Origin: Candidatus Nanopelagicaceae bacterium
GTDB taxonomy: Bacteria; Actinomycetota; Actinomycetes; Nanopelagicales; Nanopelagicaceae
Length of the DNA stretch: 41,681 nt
Direction of reading: 5' to 3'
NCBI GenBank assembly: GCA_947454425.1
Contig: CANGJV010000004.1
Location: 1-41,681 of the forward strand
Shown piece after piece: positions 33,763 through 41,610 of the stretch. Numbering within the stretch: position 1 is the first letter of the stretch; each line of letters opens with the position of its first letter. The notes below the pieces were generated by a model, which had not been told where the DNA came from, searched no databases, and was given only the letters and a program-made list of their open reading frames with translations. The translations under genes and the position numbers were made by a program.

Positions 33763-34908
33763 TTAAGGAAGATTTCGCGCAATGACAATGCGTTGAATCT
33801 GATTAGTACCCTCATAAATTTGAGTTAACTTCGCATCGCGCATCATGCGCTCAACCGGATAGTCGCTGACATATCCATAGCCACCCAGAATCTGAACTGC
33901 ATCCGTGGTGACCTTCATTGCGACATCGGTGGCAAGGGTTTTACATGCCGCTGAGAAGAACTTGAGATCAGCATCCATGCGCTCACTCTTTGCCGCGGCT
34001 GCATATGTAAGTTGGCGGGCAGATTCAATTGCAATAGCCATATCCGCCAACATAAATTGAATGCCTTGAAAGTCAAAGATTTCTTTGCCGAATTGCTTTC
34101 GTTCATGTGAATATTTCTTTGCAATATCAAAAGCGCCTTGCGCTAATCCCAATGCTTGTGCAGCGATAGTAATTCTTGTGTGATCGAGCGTATCCATCGC
34201 AAGCGCAAAACCTTTACCGATTTCAGAAATTCTTCGGTCGTCACCGACCGTTACATTGTCAAAGTAAACCTCTCGGGTTGGTGAACCGCGAAAACCCATC
34301 TTCTTCTCTGGCGCACCAAATGAGACTCCGGGATCGCTCTTTTCAATAATAAATGCAGTGATTCCTTTGGAGCCAAGTGAGGGATCGGTCTGTGCAATCA
34401 CTGTGTAGAAATCTGAGACTCCCGCATTTGAGATCCACTTCTTGCTTCCGTTAATTACCCAACTGTCTCCGACTCGCTCTGCCTTAGTCTTCAGCGCAGA
34501 TGCATCTGAACCTGCCTCTGATTCAGAAAGACAGTATGAGAAACCTTTTCCTTTTGCCAGTTGTGGCAGCCACTTATTCTTTTGCTCTTGACTTCCCCCA
34601 AGAATAAGTGGAACTGAACCAAGTTTATTTACAGCTGGAATTAGTGATGCTGATCCACAGACGCGCGCAATCTCTTCGATGATGATTACTATCGCGAGTG
34701 CATCTGCGTCATCTCCACCATTTTCGGTAGGAACATGAGCGGCATAGAGACCATTCTTAACTAGGACATCATGCGCCTCTTGTGGGTAACGATGATCTTC
34801 ATCTACTGCATGTGCAAAAGGAGCAATCTCTTTTTCGGAAAGGGCGCGAACGCTTGCGCGGAGGTCGTTGTACTCCTCAGGTAATACGAATACATCTTTC
34901 AACGTCAT
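33763..34908 (-). CDS. Acyl-CoA dehydrogenase
   Basis: This FAD-dependent enzyme forms the trans-2,3 double bond in acyl-CoA thioesters of fatty-acid or branched-chain amino-acid breakdown. Motifs are YCLSESEAGSDASALKTKAE, WVINGSKKWISNAGVSDFY, LDHTRITIAAQALGLAQGAF, RKQFGKEIFDFQGIQ and the C-terminal VQILGGYGYVSDYPVERMMR with IYEGTNQIQRIVIAR, where the Glu is the likely catalytic base. Length is 381 residues. The ATG overlaps the CopD/CtaG stop by 4 bases with GAGGGA as binding site, so it is co-translated with a copper/oxidase assembly gene. The chain-length preference cannot be read from the sequence. Confidence 0.95.
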   Translation of the reverse strand: MTLKDVFVLPEEYNDLRASVRALSEKEIAPFAHAVDEDHRYPQEAHDVLVKNGLYAAHVPTENGGDDADALAIVIIIEEIARVCGSASLIPAVNKLGSVPLILGGSQEQKNKWLPQLAKGKGFSYCLSESEAGSDASALKTKAERVGDSWVINGSKKWISNAGVSDFYTVIAQTDPSLGSKGITAFIIEKSDPGVSFGAPEKKMGFRGSPTREVYFDNVTVGDDRRISEIGKGFALAMDTLDHTRITIAAQALGLAQGAFDIAKKYSHERKQFGKEIFDFQGIQFMLADMAIAIESARQLTYAAAAKSERMDADLKFFSAACKTLATDVAMKVTTDAVQILGGYGYVSDYPVERMMRDAKLTQIYEGTNQIQRIVIARNLP

Positions 34909-36758
34909 TTGTTTCCCTCTTCTTTTGAGCTATTCCGGTCGTCGCGCTGTTGAAGTCTATTAAGAAAGGCGTTGTATTGGGCGAGCTCATCTGGCTCTCC
35001 CATCGCCGCTTGTCGAGCCTCATTGCGATCTATTCGTACAGTTTCGCGCTTGTCATCGCGCACCCACAAGATAAAGGTGGCAATCAGGGCGAGCAGAATT
35101 GGAATTTCCCCCATTGCCCATCCGACCGTTCCGCCGAGCGCCTGATCATGCAATAGATCTGGCAGCCAATAAGTGTGAAGGGATGCGTAGTAGCCACCAT
35201 CAATGAGCGTTGATTCTGACATCAGTGCAATTGAGAAAAATGCGTGAAGGCTCATTGCAGCAAAGAGAATAACTATTCGAACAATATGAGGGTATCTACG
35301 TGGGTTGGGGTCAACTCCAATGATGACTTGAAAGAAGAGGAAACCAGCAAGAATAAAGTGGATATTCATTAACAAATGTCCAGCATGGTTGCCCATCAAA
35401 TTACCGAATAGCTTTGTGAAGTAGAGTACGAATAGAGATCCATCAAAGAGTGCGAGTGCGGTAATCGGATGAGTAATAATTACCGAATAACGCGAATGAA
35501 GTGCGGTCAGCGCAAATCCACGAATACCGCGCTCTGATGCATCTCTATCTTGCGGCAAAGTTCGAAGGGCTAATGTAATTGGCGCGGCGAGAGCCAATCC
35601 AATTGGGGCAATCATTCCAAGCAACATATGAGCCATCATGTGATATTCAAAAGAGAAAAGTGAGTAGACACCTAGTCCGCCAGAAGTTGCTAAATCAATG
35701 AGCGCAATCGAAACCGCAAATGAAATTGTGCGCCCAACTGGCCAACTATCGCCACGCTTTTTTAATACAGCGACTCCCTTGATGTAGAGCGCCACTGAAG
35801 TAACAAGTATCGCGATCATCAACGCGTCAGGGTTGTAGAGTTTTAAAATATTTAGAATTGTAGGCGGCGGGGGAGTTTTCATTCCCACGATTAATTCAGC
35901 AGGTGTCAGATTAGATGTTTCACCAACCGGTGGTTGAATTTGCGATAACCAACTTCCCATCAGAACTACGGTCACCATCACCATCGCCTCGACAGAAATT
36001 AAACGTATGAGCTCTTGCAGCTTAATTTCTGCTCGAGAAGCCAGTGCCTTTCGATTGGCATATCCCATCGCCAGAAGTGCAACAGTAAGAATGACTTTTG
36101 CAATCACTACATAGGCATATTGCGTATTCCAGGTAGATCGCTCGTGCAGTCGTGTCCAGGCTGTGGCAAGCCCGCTAATAACAACGCCGATTGCCGCCCA
36201 TAGTGCTAGAACAGAGAAGCGATAGAGCGCGCCAATTCGAAGAGCTACTGGCGCAAAGAGAATTCCAAATAACCCGCCTACCCAGAGCGAGAGGGCAATC
36301 ACGTGGGTGACAAGCGCTCCAATTGCAAGTGAGTGTGATCCATTTGCTGCAGAGTGACTTTGGAAGATTGGGGCAATCAGCGCCACAAGTGCAAGGCCAG
36401 TGAATAGTAGAAGTGGGAGTGCGCGGCGAATAAGAGGCAATGCCGTTACGACGATGGCTATCACAACCACTTGGAAGAACATCGATTTACCTAAAGTGGT
36501 TTGAGTTAGATAGGAAGTCAGTGTTGTTGAATCTAGCGCATCTGAAATTGAGCCATCAATAATTTGGTTAACTTTAAGAATGAATGCAATAAAAGATGAG
36601 AGGAACCATAACGTTGCAAAGAGTGATGCCTTCTTCTTAATGAGAAGTCCTGCATCAGTCAGTGCGCCTTCAATATTTGGAATGAATAGCGAGGCCGTAA
36701 GTAATGTTCCGATTGTGGCAAAGGCGAGTAAGTAAAACGCGCCTTGATTTAAAATCAT
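34905..36758 (-). CDS. CopD-CtaG fusion membrane protein (copper import/cytochrome oxidase assembly)
   Basis: This 617-residue protein has about 14-16 hydrophobic segments in two parts. The first ~300 residues match the CopD copper-import family (e.g. ALSLWVGGLFGILFAPVALR and YRFSVLALWAAIGVVISGLA). The second part (about 330-590) matches CtaG-type oxidase assembly proteins: FEYHMMAHMLLGMIAPIGLA, HPITALALFDGSLFVLYFT, GNHAGHLLMNIHFILAGFLF and VDPNPRRYPHIVRI. The fusion is common in actinobacteria and is thought to deliver copper to the cytochrome c oxidase. The ATG overlaps the copC stop (ATGA), and the stop overlaps the acyl-CoA dehydrogenase start. Confidence 0.93.
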   Translation of the reverse strand: MILNQGAFYLLAFATIGTLLTASLFIPNIEGALTDAGLLIKKKASLFATLWFLSSFIAFILKVNQIIDGSISDALDSTTLTSYLTQTTLGKSMFFQVVVIAIVVTALPLIRRALPLLLFTGLALVALIAPIFQSHSAANGSHSLAIGALVTHVIALSLWVGGLFGILFAPVALRIGALYRFSVLALWAAIGVVISGLATAWTRLHERSTWNTQYAYVVIAKVILTVALLAMGYANRKALASRAEIKLQELIRLISVEAMVMVTVVLMGSWLSQIQPPVGETSNLTPAELIVGMKTPPPPTILNILKLYNPDALMIAILVTSVALYIKGVAVLKKRGDSWPVGRTISFAVSIALIDLATSGGLGVYSLFSFEYHMMAHMLLGMIAPIGLALAAPITLALRTLPQDRDASERGIRGFALTALHSRYSVIITHPITALALFDGSLFVLYFTKLFGNLMGNHAGHLLMNIHFILAGFLFFQVIIGVDPNPRRYPHIVRIVILFAAMSLHAFFSIALMSESTLIDGGYYASLHTYWLPDLLHDQALGGTVGWAMGEIPILLALIATFILWVRDDKRETVRIDRNEARQAAMGEPDELAQYNAFLNRLQQRDDRNSSKEEGNK

Positions 36759-37270
36759 CTCTCGCTATACAGCTTTCTTGCATAACGTGCGAGCGCAACT
36801 GTCACTACTAGCGCTGCTAGGAGAAGCCCGAGCACAAATATTGTGGTTCCGGAATTATTTCCGGAAGGCGTAGGCAATGCGCTTGGGGTAGGCGCAACAG
36901 TTTGGACAACAGTTGGTTGAGCAAAGTTAAAGGTGAATGAACCAGTGAGCGGAACATCGTTTTCAGAGAGCAACGTGTAATTTACTGTGTAAATACCAGA
37001 GCGGATAAAATTCTTAAGTCCCACCACAGCTTCGTTCGATGCGATTGTCAGGGTTCCATCATCAACGCGGATTCCCGAAGGATCAGTCACGACAACTTCA
37101 TTTCCGGTATCAAGCAATGGAAGTTCAGTTGTAATTGTGACCGCACTTGGAGCCGCTTCGAGCGTTTGAGCAGATGTTGGGCTAGTTGAGACCAAGGTGT
37201 TGGCATTTGCCGCCACCGGCAGAGCGAGAAACCCAATAGCGATAAGAACCACGCCTATTAACTTCTTCAT
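36755..37270 (-). CDS. CopC-like exported protein lacking the copper ligands
   Basis: A signal peptide (MKKLIGVVLIAIGFLALPVAANA) is followed by a CopC-type beta-barrel (LVSTSPTSAQTLEAAPSAVT, NFIRSGIYTVNYTLLSENDVPLTGSFTFNF), a Pro/Ser linker and a C-terminal membrane helix with a basic end. CopC proteins bind Cu(II) through the first mature His and a later Asp-Gly-His. Here the mature N-terminus is Asn (ANA-NTLVS) and the DGH position reads NDV, so the Cu(II) site seems lost. GGAGG lies 5 nt before the ATG at 37270; the frame opens 4 codons earlier. It is translationally coupled to the CopD-CtaG gene. Its role may be structural or use another site. Confidence 0.88.
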   Translation of the reverse strand: MKKLIGVVLIAIGFLALPVAANANTLVSTSPTSAQTLEAAPSAVTITTELPLLDTGNEVVVTDPSGIRVDDGTLTIASNEAVVGLKNFIRSGIYTVNYTLLSENDVPLTGSFTFNFAQPTVVQTVAPTPSALPTPSGNNSGTTIFVLGLLLAALVVTVALARYARKLYSER

Positions 37271-37372
37271 ACTGCCCTCCATCCGTTGTTGATTCGCGCC
37301 TATCGTCCCACTTCTTTAGACTATGGCACCAGTGCTAAGCCCTTGAATCTCATAGTAGAAAGGTCACATCTG

Positions 37373-37570
37373 ATGCCTACATATCAATATGCATGCAGCG
37401 CCTGCGGCCATGCCTTTGAGATAGTCCAATCATTTAGCGATAACGCCCTCACGGAATGCCCCGAATGTAAGGGCGAATTGAAGAAGGTTTACTCCAATGT
37501 TGGAGTGGTCTTTAAGGGTTCTGGTTTCTACAAGACTGATTCAGCACCTAAACCTGCCGCCAGCGAATAA
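37373..37570 (+). CDS. FmdB family zinc-ribbon protein
   Basis: This 65-residue protein starts MPTYQYACSACGHAFEIVQS and has a second pair, CPECKGELKKVYSNVGVVFK, giving a CxxC...CxxC zinc ribbon, then GSGFYKTD. It is the FmdB regulatory family, whose role is poorly known; homologues neighbour 5-formyl-THF cyclo-ligase in many actinobacteria. The open frame extends 29 codons upstream, but MPTYQY is the invariant family start and has AGAAAGG about 8 nt upstream. It is divergent from copC and followed by a hairpin with a T-rich tail. Confidence 0.93.
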   Translation: MPTYQYACSACGHAFEIVQSFSDNALTECPECKGELKKVYSNVGVVFKGSGFYKTDSAPKPAASE

Positions 37571-37589
37571 TCGCCCACTGCCTGCCAGG

Positions 37590-37709
37590 TTAACCCCCGT
37601 GATGCGGTGGGCGGTCGCCCTTTATTTCTGCCTCTCGGCGATCTAACTCCGCTTGGTCCTCACGCGGATCTCTTTCATCATCGGTTGTTTCAGGGAAGAT
37701 ATTGCTCAC
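37590..37709 (-). CDS. Candidate small acidic protein, 39 residues
   Basis: The minus strand encodes a 39-residue frame with a GTG start preceded closely by AGGGG. The product is highly charged: it starts MSNIFPETTDDERDPRED, has a Glu/Arg-rich middle likely to be helical, and ends KGDRPPHHGG. Codon use looks like that of neighbouring genes. It fills most of the otherwise empty gap between fmdB and the MMPL transporter. The hairpin thought to end fmdB lies inside its 3' end. I do not recognise a named family. The short SD-to-start spacing (4 nt) is a weakness. Confidence 0.55.
   Translation of the reverse strand: MSNIFPETTDDERDPREDQAELDRREAEIKGDRPPHHGG
37609..37627 (+). terminator. Probable intrinsic terminator of fmdB
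   Basis: GGGC-GGTC-GCCC is followed by TTTATTT. A larger imperfect stem (CGCCCACTGC with GCGGTGGGCG, 37572-37612) precedes it. On the other strand this overlaps the end of the candidate 39-residue gene. Confidence 0.45.
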
Positions 37710-37758
37710 AATTCCCCTGCTTTCTCTTATCCAACATGAACTCTTAAGTGTACTCCTG

Positions 37759-37764
37759 CATACT
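37759..37764 (+). promoter_or_regulatory. Possible -10 element for leaderless MMPL gene
   Basis: CATACT ends 7 nt before the MMPL ATG at 37772; there is no ribosome binding site. It has the same spacing as in glmU, pmt and purU. Confidence 0.35.
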
Positions 37765-37771
37765 TCGTTCT

Positions 37772-39877
37772 ATGTTTGAAAAACTAGGCCATCTTATGTA
37801 TCGCCGCCGAAAAGCTGCGGTCGCCATCTTTATTATCGGAATCCTTTCAGCTGGCGGCGTTGGCTCGATGGTATTTAACCACCTGGATGCAGGCGGGTAC
37901 TCCAACCCAAAGAGCGACTCATACAAGGTCTATACCTACCTTCACGACACGTTGAAGCAGTCAGATCCAACTGTTGTCATCGTTGTAGATGCCGTTACCG
38001 CAGATGTAACTGACCCTGCCGTTGTTGCCAAAGCACAAGCACTTGAAGCGAGAATTGCAAAAGAGCCTTCAGTCACAAAGACAATTTCTTTCTGGAGCGC
38101 GGGTGGCGCGCCTGAATTTAAATCATCAGATGGAAAAGCTGCATACATCCTGGTCTACGGAAAAGGCGATGCCTTCTCACCTGCCAGTCAAGATATGGGC
38201 GCTTACTTTCAGAAGAATTACAATGGAAAGCAAAATGGACTCACGCTCTACGCAGGTGGTGTTGGTGTAATTGGAAATGCCATCACCGAGAAAATTTCGA
38301 AAGATCTCAGTATCTCTGAAGCAATTTCTATCCCATTAACTTTTATTTTGCTGGCATTTGTATTTGGTGCGATGGTTGCATCAGCAATGCCGTTAATTGT
38401 TGGAGTTTCAGCAATCCTCGGTGCTTTCTTTATCCTCTATCTCTTTACGCTCTTTACCGATGTCAGCATCTATGCCCTTAACCTCACCACTGGTATGGGG
38501 CTTGGGCTAGGTATCGATTATGCGTTGCTGATGGTCAATCGGTTTCGAGAAGAGCTACATCACGGCAAAGATGTTGAGGATGCGATTATCACTACTTTGA
38601 AGACTGCCGGAAAGACTGTCTTTTACTCAGGACTTACCGTTCTCGTCACTTTACTTTCTTTAACATTCTTCCCGCTCGGATTCCTTAAATCATTTGGATA
38701 TGCCGGCGTATCGGTCGTCGCTCTCGCAGTCTTTGGAGCGCTCTTTGGTTTACCGCCAATCCTTGCTCTCCTTGGTCACAAAATAGATAAGGGAGTGATT
38801 CGCAAATCTGCAATCACACCAAAAGAAGATGGTCGCTGGGCGCACACTGCGCGATATGTAATGAAGCGCCCGGTAGCAGTTGTTGTACTTGCAATGATTG
38901 TTCTTGGAGTTTTGGCAGCACCGCTGAAGAACATCGCCTTCTCACAAGGTGATTCAAGGATGTTGCCAGAATCAAATCCTGCTGCGGTTGCAACTGCACT
39001 CCAAGCTGCACGTTTTCCAGGACAGACCGGTAATCCGATTGAGATTGTTATCGTCAATGGCGCTGGTCGCGAAGCTGAAATCGCTACGTATTCAGCAGCG
39101 GTCGCCAAAGTCGCTGGAGTAGTTGCAGTTACTCCTCCTCAGACATTTGGAAGAGATATTCGAATCGTCGCTTATGAATCTATGTTGCCACGTACACCAG
39201 AAGCACAGAAAATGATTCACGATATTCGCGACATCAAATCAGTGCCCGGGACTTTAGTTGGTGGCGTCGCAGCTGACTACACCGATTCACAAGATGGTAT
39301 TGCCCAGACACTTCCGTGGGCGCTTGGCTGGATTGCAAGCAGTGTTCTTGTGCTAATTTTTATCTTCACTGGATCAATTATCCTGCCAATCAAAGCGGTC
39401 TTGCTCAACGTGCTCTCACTTGGTGCAACTATGGGCGCTTTAACATGGGTATTTATTGATGGCCACCTTCAGTGGCTCGTGGGTTCATTTACCTTGACCG
39501 GCACACTCGATACCTCAATTGTTATTTTGATTTCAGTAGTGGTCTTTGGTCTTTCGATGGATTATGAACTCTTCTTACTCTCACGAATTCGAGAAGAGCA
39601 CTTGGCAGGTAAGAGCAATGTGGAAGCGGTCGCAACTGGCTTGCAGCGTTCAGCTCGCATCATCACAGCCGCAGCGCTAATTCTTGCAGTCGTCTTTGCT
39701 GCATTTATTACAAGCGGCGTTACATCAATCAAATCAATGGGTTTCGGTGTCGCACTTGCCGTGATTCTTGATGCCACAATCGTTCGCGGTCTCTTGGTTC
39801 CTGCCTTGATGCGTCTCTTCGGGGAGCGCAACTGGTGGGCGCCAAAATGGATGCAGCGATTCACCATTACCCACTAG
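37772..39877 (+). CDS. MMPL/RND family transporter
   Basis: This 701-residue membrane protein has the two-repeat RND layout: one N-terminal helix (KAAVAIFIIGILSAGGVGS), an extracytoplasmic domain of about 130 residues, five or six helices, then the same again. The conserved transmembrane motifs are GLGLGIDYALLMVNRFREEL in repeat 1 and FGLSMDYELFLLSRIREEHL in repeat 2, with the Asp that carries protons. Actinobacterial MMPL proteins export lipids or other amphipathic molecules; the substrate here is unknown. The frame opens 8 codons earlier; MFEKLGHLMYRRR fits the family start. It is 20 nt upstream of purU but that gene has its own -10. Confidence 0.93.
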   Translation: MFEKLGHLMYRRRKAAVAIFIIGILSAGGVGSMVFNHLDAGGYSNPKSDSYKVYTYLHDTLKQSDPTVVIVVDAVTADVTDPAVVAKAQALEARIAKEPSVTKTISFWSAGGAPEFKSSDGKAAYILVYGKGDAFSPASQDMGAYFQKNYNGKQNGLTLYAGGVGVIGNAITEKISKDLSISEAISIPLTFILLAFVFGAMVASAMPLIVGVSAILGAFFILYLFTLFTDVSIYALNLTTGMGLGLGIDYALLMVNRFREELHHGKDVEDAIITTLKTAGKTVFYSGLTVLVTLLSLTFFPLGFLKSFGYAGVSVVALAVFGALFGLPPILALLGHKIDKGVIRKSAITPKEDGRWAHTARYVMKRPVAVVVLAMIVLGVLAAPLKNIAFSQGDSRMLPESNPAAVATALQAARFPGQTGNPIEIVIVNGAGREAEIATYSAAVAKVAGVVAVTPPQTFGRDIRIVAYESMLPRTPEAQKMIHDIRDIKSVPGTLVGGVAADYTDSQDGIAQTLPWALGWIASSVLVLIFIFTGSIILPIKAVLLNVLSLGATMGALTWVFIDGHLQWLVGSFTLTGTLDTSIVILISVVVFGLSMDYELFLLSRIREEHLAGKSNVEAVATGLQRSARIITAAALILAVVFAAFITSGVTSIKSMGFGVALAVILDATIVRGLLVPALMRLFGERNWWAPKWMQRFTITH

Positions 39878-39884
39878 TTACCTT

Positions 39885-39890
39885 TACTCT
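39885..39890 (+). promoter_or_regulatory. -10 element for leaderless purU
   Basis: TACTCT ends 6 nt before the purU ATG, in the 19-nt gap after the MMPL gene. There is no ribosome binding site. Confidence 0.45.
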
Positions 39891-39896
39891 TTGGGT

Positions 39897-40736
39897 ATGG
39901 ACCTCATCGCAACTCTGCAATGTGCTGATCAACCCGGCATAGTTCATGCGATGACGAGCGCGGTTTTGGCTGCGCAAGGAAACATCATTGAAAATCAGCA
40001 ATTTACTGATCACGCAACAAATACCTTTGTTATGCGCACTCGTTTTGAATCTGCACAAGGGTTAGAAAAAGCAGCCGCCACCTTGCAGGCAAGTTTGGCT
40101 CAATTTAATCCCGCTCTCCAGATTCGCCCAACAGGTATAAAGCCGCGCGCACTTGTTTTGGTGACCAAGGAAAGCCACTGTCTACGCGACCTGCTTTACT
40201 TACTAGAGCTTGATGAGCTTCCAATTGAGATTCCATTAGTCATCTCTAATCGTGAAGATTTGAAGACCTTAGTTGAATCTCACGGTATTCCATTCTTATT
40301 CCTGCCAGTTGATGGTGCCAATAAGGCTGCGCAAGAGAAGGTGGCGCTGGCAAAGATTGAAGAGCTCGCAATCGATTTCGTCGTTCTTGCTCGTTATATG
40401 CAGATTATTTCGCCAGAGTTCTGTGCTGCTCTTCCTGGCAAAATCATCAACATTCATCACTCATTCTTGCCAGGCTTTAAAGGCGCGAAACCTTATCACC
40501 AGGCCCACGATCGCGGTGTAAAAATTATTGGAGCAACAGCGCACTTTGTCACAGCCGACCTTGATGAAGGTCCAATTATCGAACAAGATGTTGCGCATGT
40601 TAATCACACAGCTACTCCAGAACAATTAATCTCTTTAGGCCGCGATATCGAACGCCGCGTCTTATCGCGCGCAGTTCGTATGTTTGCAGAAGACCGAATC
40701 TTTATTGTCGGCCATCGCACCGTCGTCTTTTCATGA
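39897..40736 (+). CDS. purU: Formyltetrahydrofolate deformylase
   Basis: PurU hydrolyses 10-formyl-THF to formate and THF, balancing one-carbon pools. The N-terminal ACT domain begins MDLIATLQCADQPGIVHAMT (a frame extension to an upstream TTG adds 2 residues). The C-terminal half is the formyltransferase fold with ARYMQIISPEF, INIHHSFLPGFKGAKPYHQA (catalytic Asn/His) and GATAHFVTADLDEGPIIEQD (catalytic Asp). Length is 279 residues. It is followed after 13 nt by a small membrane protein gene on the same strand. Confidence 0.96.
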   Translation: MDLIATLQCADQPGIVHAMTSAVLAAQGNIIENQQFTDHATNTFVMRTRFESAQGLEKAAATLQASLAQFNPALQIRPTGIKPRALVLVTKESHCLRDLLYLLELDELPIEIPLVISNREDLKTLVESHGIPFLFLPVDGANKAAQEKVALAKIEELAIDFVVLARYMQIISPEFCAALPGKIINIHHSFLPGFKGAKPYHQAHDRGVKIIGATAHFVTADLDEGPIIEQDVAHVNHTATPEQLISLGRDIERRVLSRAVRMFAEDRIFIVGHRTVVFS

Positions 40737-40749
40737 TGCGTAGATTCAA

Positions 40750-40926
40750 ATGCTAGGTGGAATAAATAACGCGCTCTTCTTTCAGGGGCTTGCCGGTTAT
40801 GTTGTGATTGCGTTAATTCTCATTCCAATTTTAAAGTGGGCATTTCCTACAAATAAGGCGATAAAAGCTGAGCGAGCAGAGATTCGTAAGATGCGAAGAG
40901 AAATCCGTGAGATTAAGCGGAAGTAG
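40750..40926 (+). CDS. Small single-pass membrane protein with basic helical tail, 58 residues
   Basis: This frame starts 13 nt after the purU stop. The N-terminal part (GINNALFFQGLAGYVVIALI) leads into a membrane helix at about residues 14-30. After KWAFPTNKAIKAE the protein becomes a strongly basic, probably coiled helix with RAEIRKMRREIREIKRK at the end. A small N-out or N-in membrane protein is likely, with the tail on the cytoplasmic side. There is no Shine-Dalgarno, so it may be coupled to purU. I do not recognise a family. The next gene is convergent, 39 nt on. Confidence 0.72.
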   Translation: MLGGINNALFFQGLAGYVVIALILIPILKWAFPTNKAIKAERAEIRKMRREIREIKRK

Positions 40927-40948
40927 GTTTTAAAACCACTTCAGCCCG

Positions 40949-40963
40949 CAAAATTCTATTTTG
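40949..40963. terminator. AT-rich hairpin between convergent genes
   Basis: CAAAAT-TCT-ATTTTG is a perfect 6-bp hairpin between the small membrane-protein gene and the convergent dioxygenase gene. It could serve both strands, but the stem is AT-rich. A GTTTTAAAAC palindrome lies at 40927-40936. Confidence 0.35.
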
Positions 40964-40965
40964 GG

Positions 40966-41610
40966 TCATGCATTGACAACTATAGTGAATGTGGCTTTGG
41001 ATCCAACTAGCTTCATTAGTGCAGAATTAAGATTAATTCCACCACGAGTTAGAACCATATCAGTTGCATTCGTTACTCGCTGAGTTCCACTCTTGTTGTA
41101 GGGAGCCGCAGATACCACTGCCGCATTTTGTTTATCTGTAAAGTAAGTCTGTGTTGTAAGTATCTGCTTTCCTCCAATCCAGATTTTTTCGTGAATATGG
41201 ATTGTCCTAGCTGGGTACCACCCTGGATATATTCCTTTAAAGGTGACCACGCCTTTAACATTTGAAAACTGGGTGCCTCTTAGGAAACGTCCCGAATTAA
41301 TGCCGGCTCCAAGATCATCTCCTTGGTTGGCAACACCGGAATAAACTCCTTGTGCATTTGCATACCAAATATCAACCCGAGCATTTTTAATTGGTTTACA
41401 GCTGCTATCAATGACTGTGAAGGAGATCGTGATTGGCTTGCCGGCTTGCCCATCAGTTACATCGCTTCGAGTCGCGGTATCGCTCAAATAGTAAGGACCT
41501 TCTTCAATTGCCTGGGTGGTCATACAAGTCTTTGCCGCTGCCACCGCTGGAGTGATAATTAGAACTGGGATGGCGATGAGGGCTGCAACGAGTGCCGATA
41601 TTTTCTTCAT
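40966..41610 (-). CDS. Secreted intradiol ring-cleavage dioxygenase family protein
   Basis: A signal peptide (KKISALVAALIAIPVLIITP, then AVAAAKTC) shows export. The body has the intradiol dioxygenase core: TQAIEEGPYYLSD, NARVDIWYANAQGVYSG (first Tyr), FLRGTQFSNVKGVVTFKGIY and PGWYPARTIHIHEKIW, where one Tyr and two His are expected Fe(III) ligands. These enzymes open catechol rings between the hydroxyls. Cytoplasmic members work in aromatic catabolism; secreted short forms (214 aa here) are less studied. GGAAGGG lies about 12 nt before the ATG, after a TCAACAACGGA leader sequence shared with copC. It is convergent with the small membrane-protein gene. Confidence 0.88.
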   Translation of the reverse strand: MKKISALVAALIAIPVLIITPAVAAAKTCMTTQAIEEGPYYLSDTATRSDVTDGQAGKPITISFTVIDSSCKPIKNARVDIWYANAQGVYSGVANQGDDLGAGINSGRFLRGTQFSNVKGVVTFKGIYPGWYPARTIHIHEKIWIGGKQILTTQTYFTDKQNAAVVSAAPYNKSGTQRVTNATDMVLTRGGINLNSALMKLVGSKATFTIVVNA

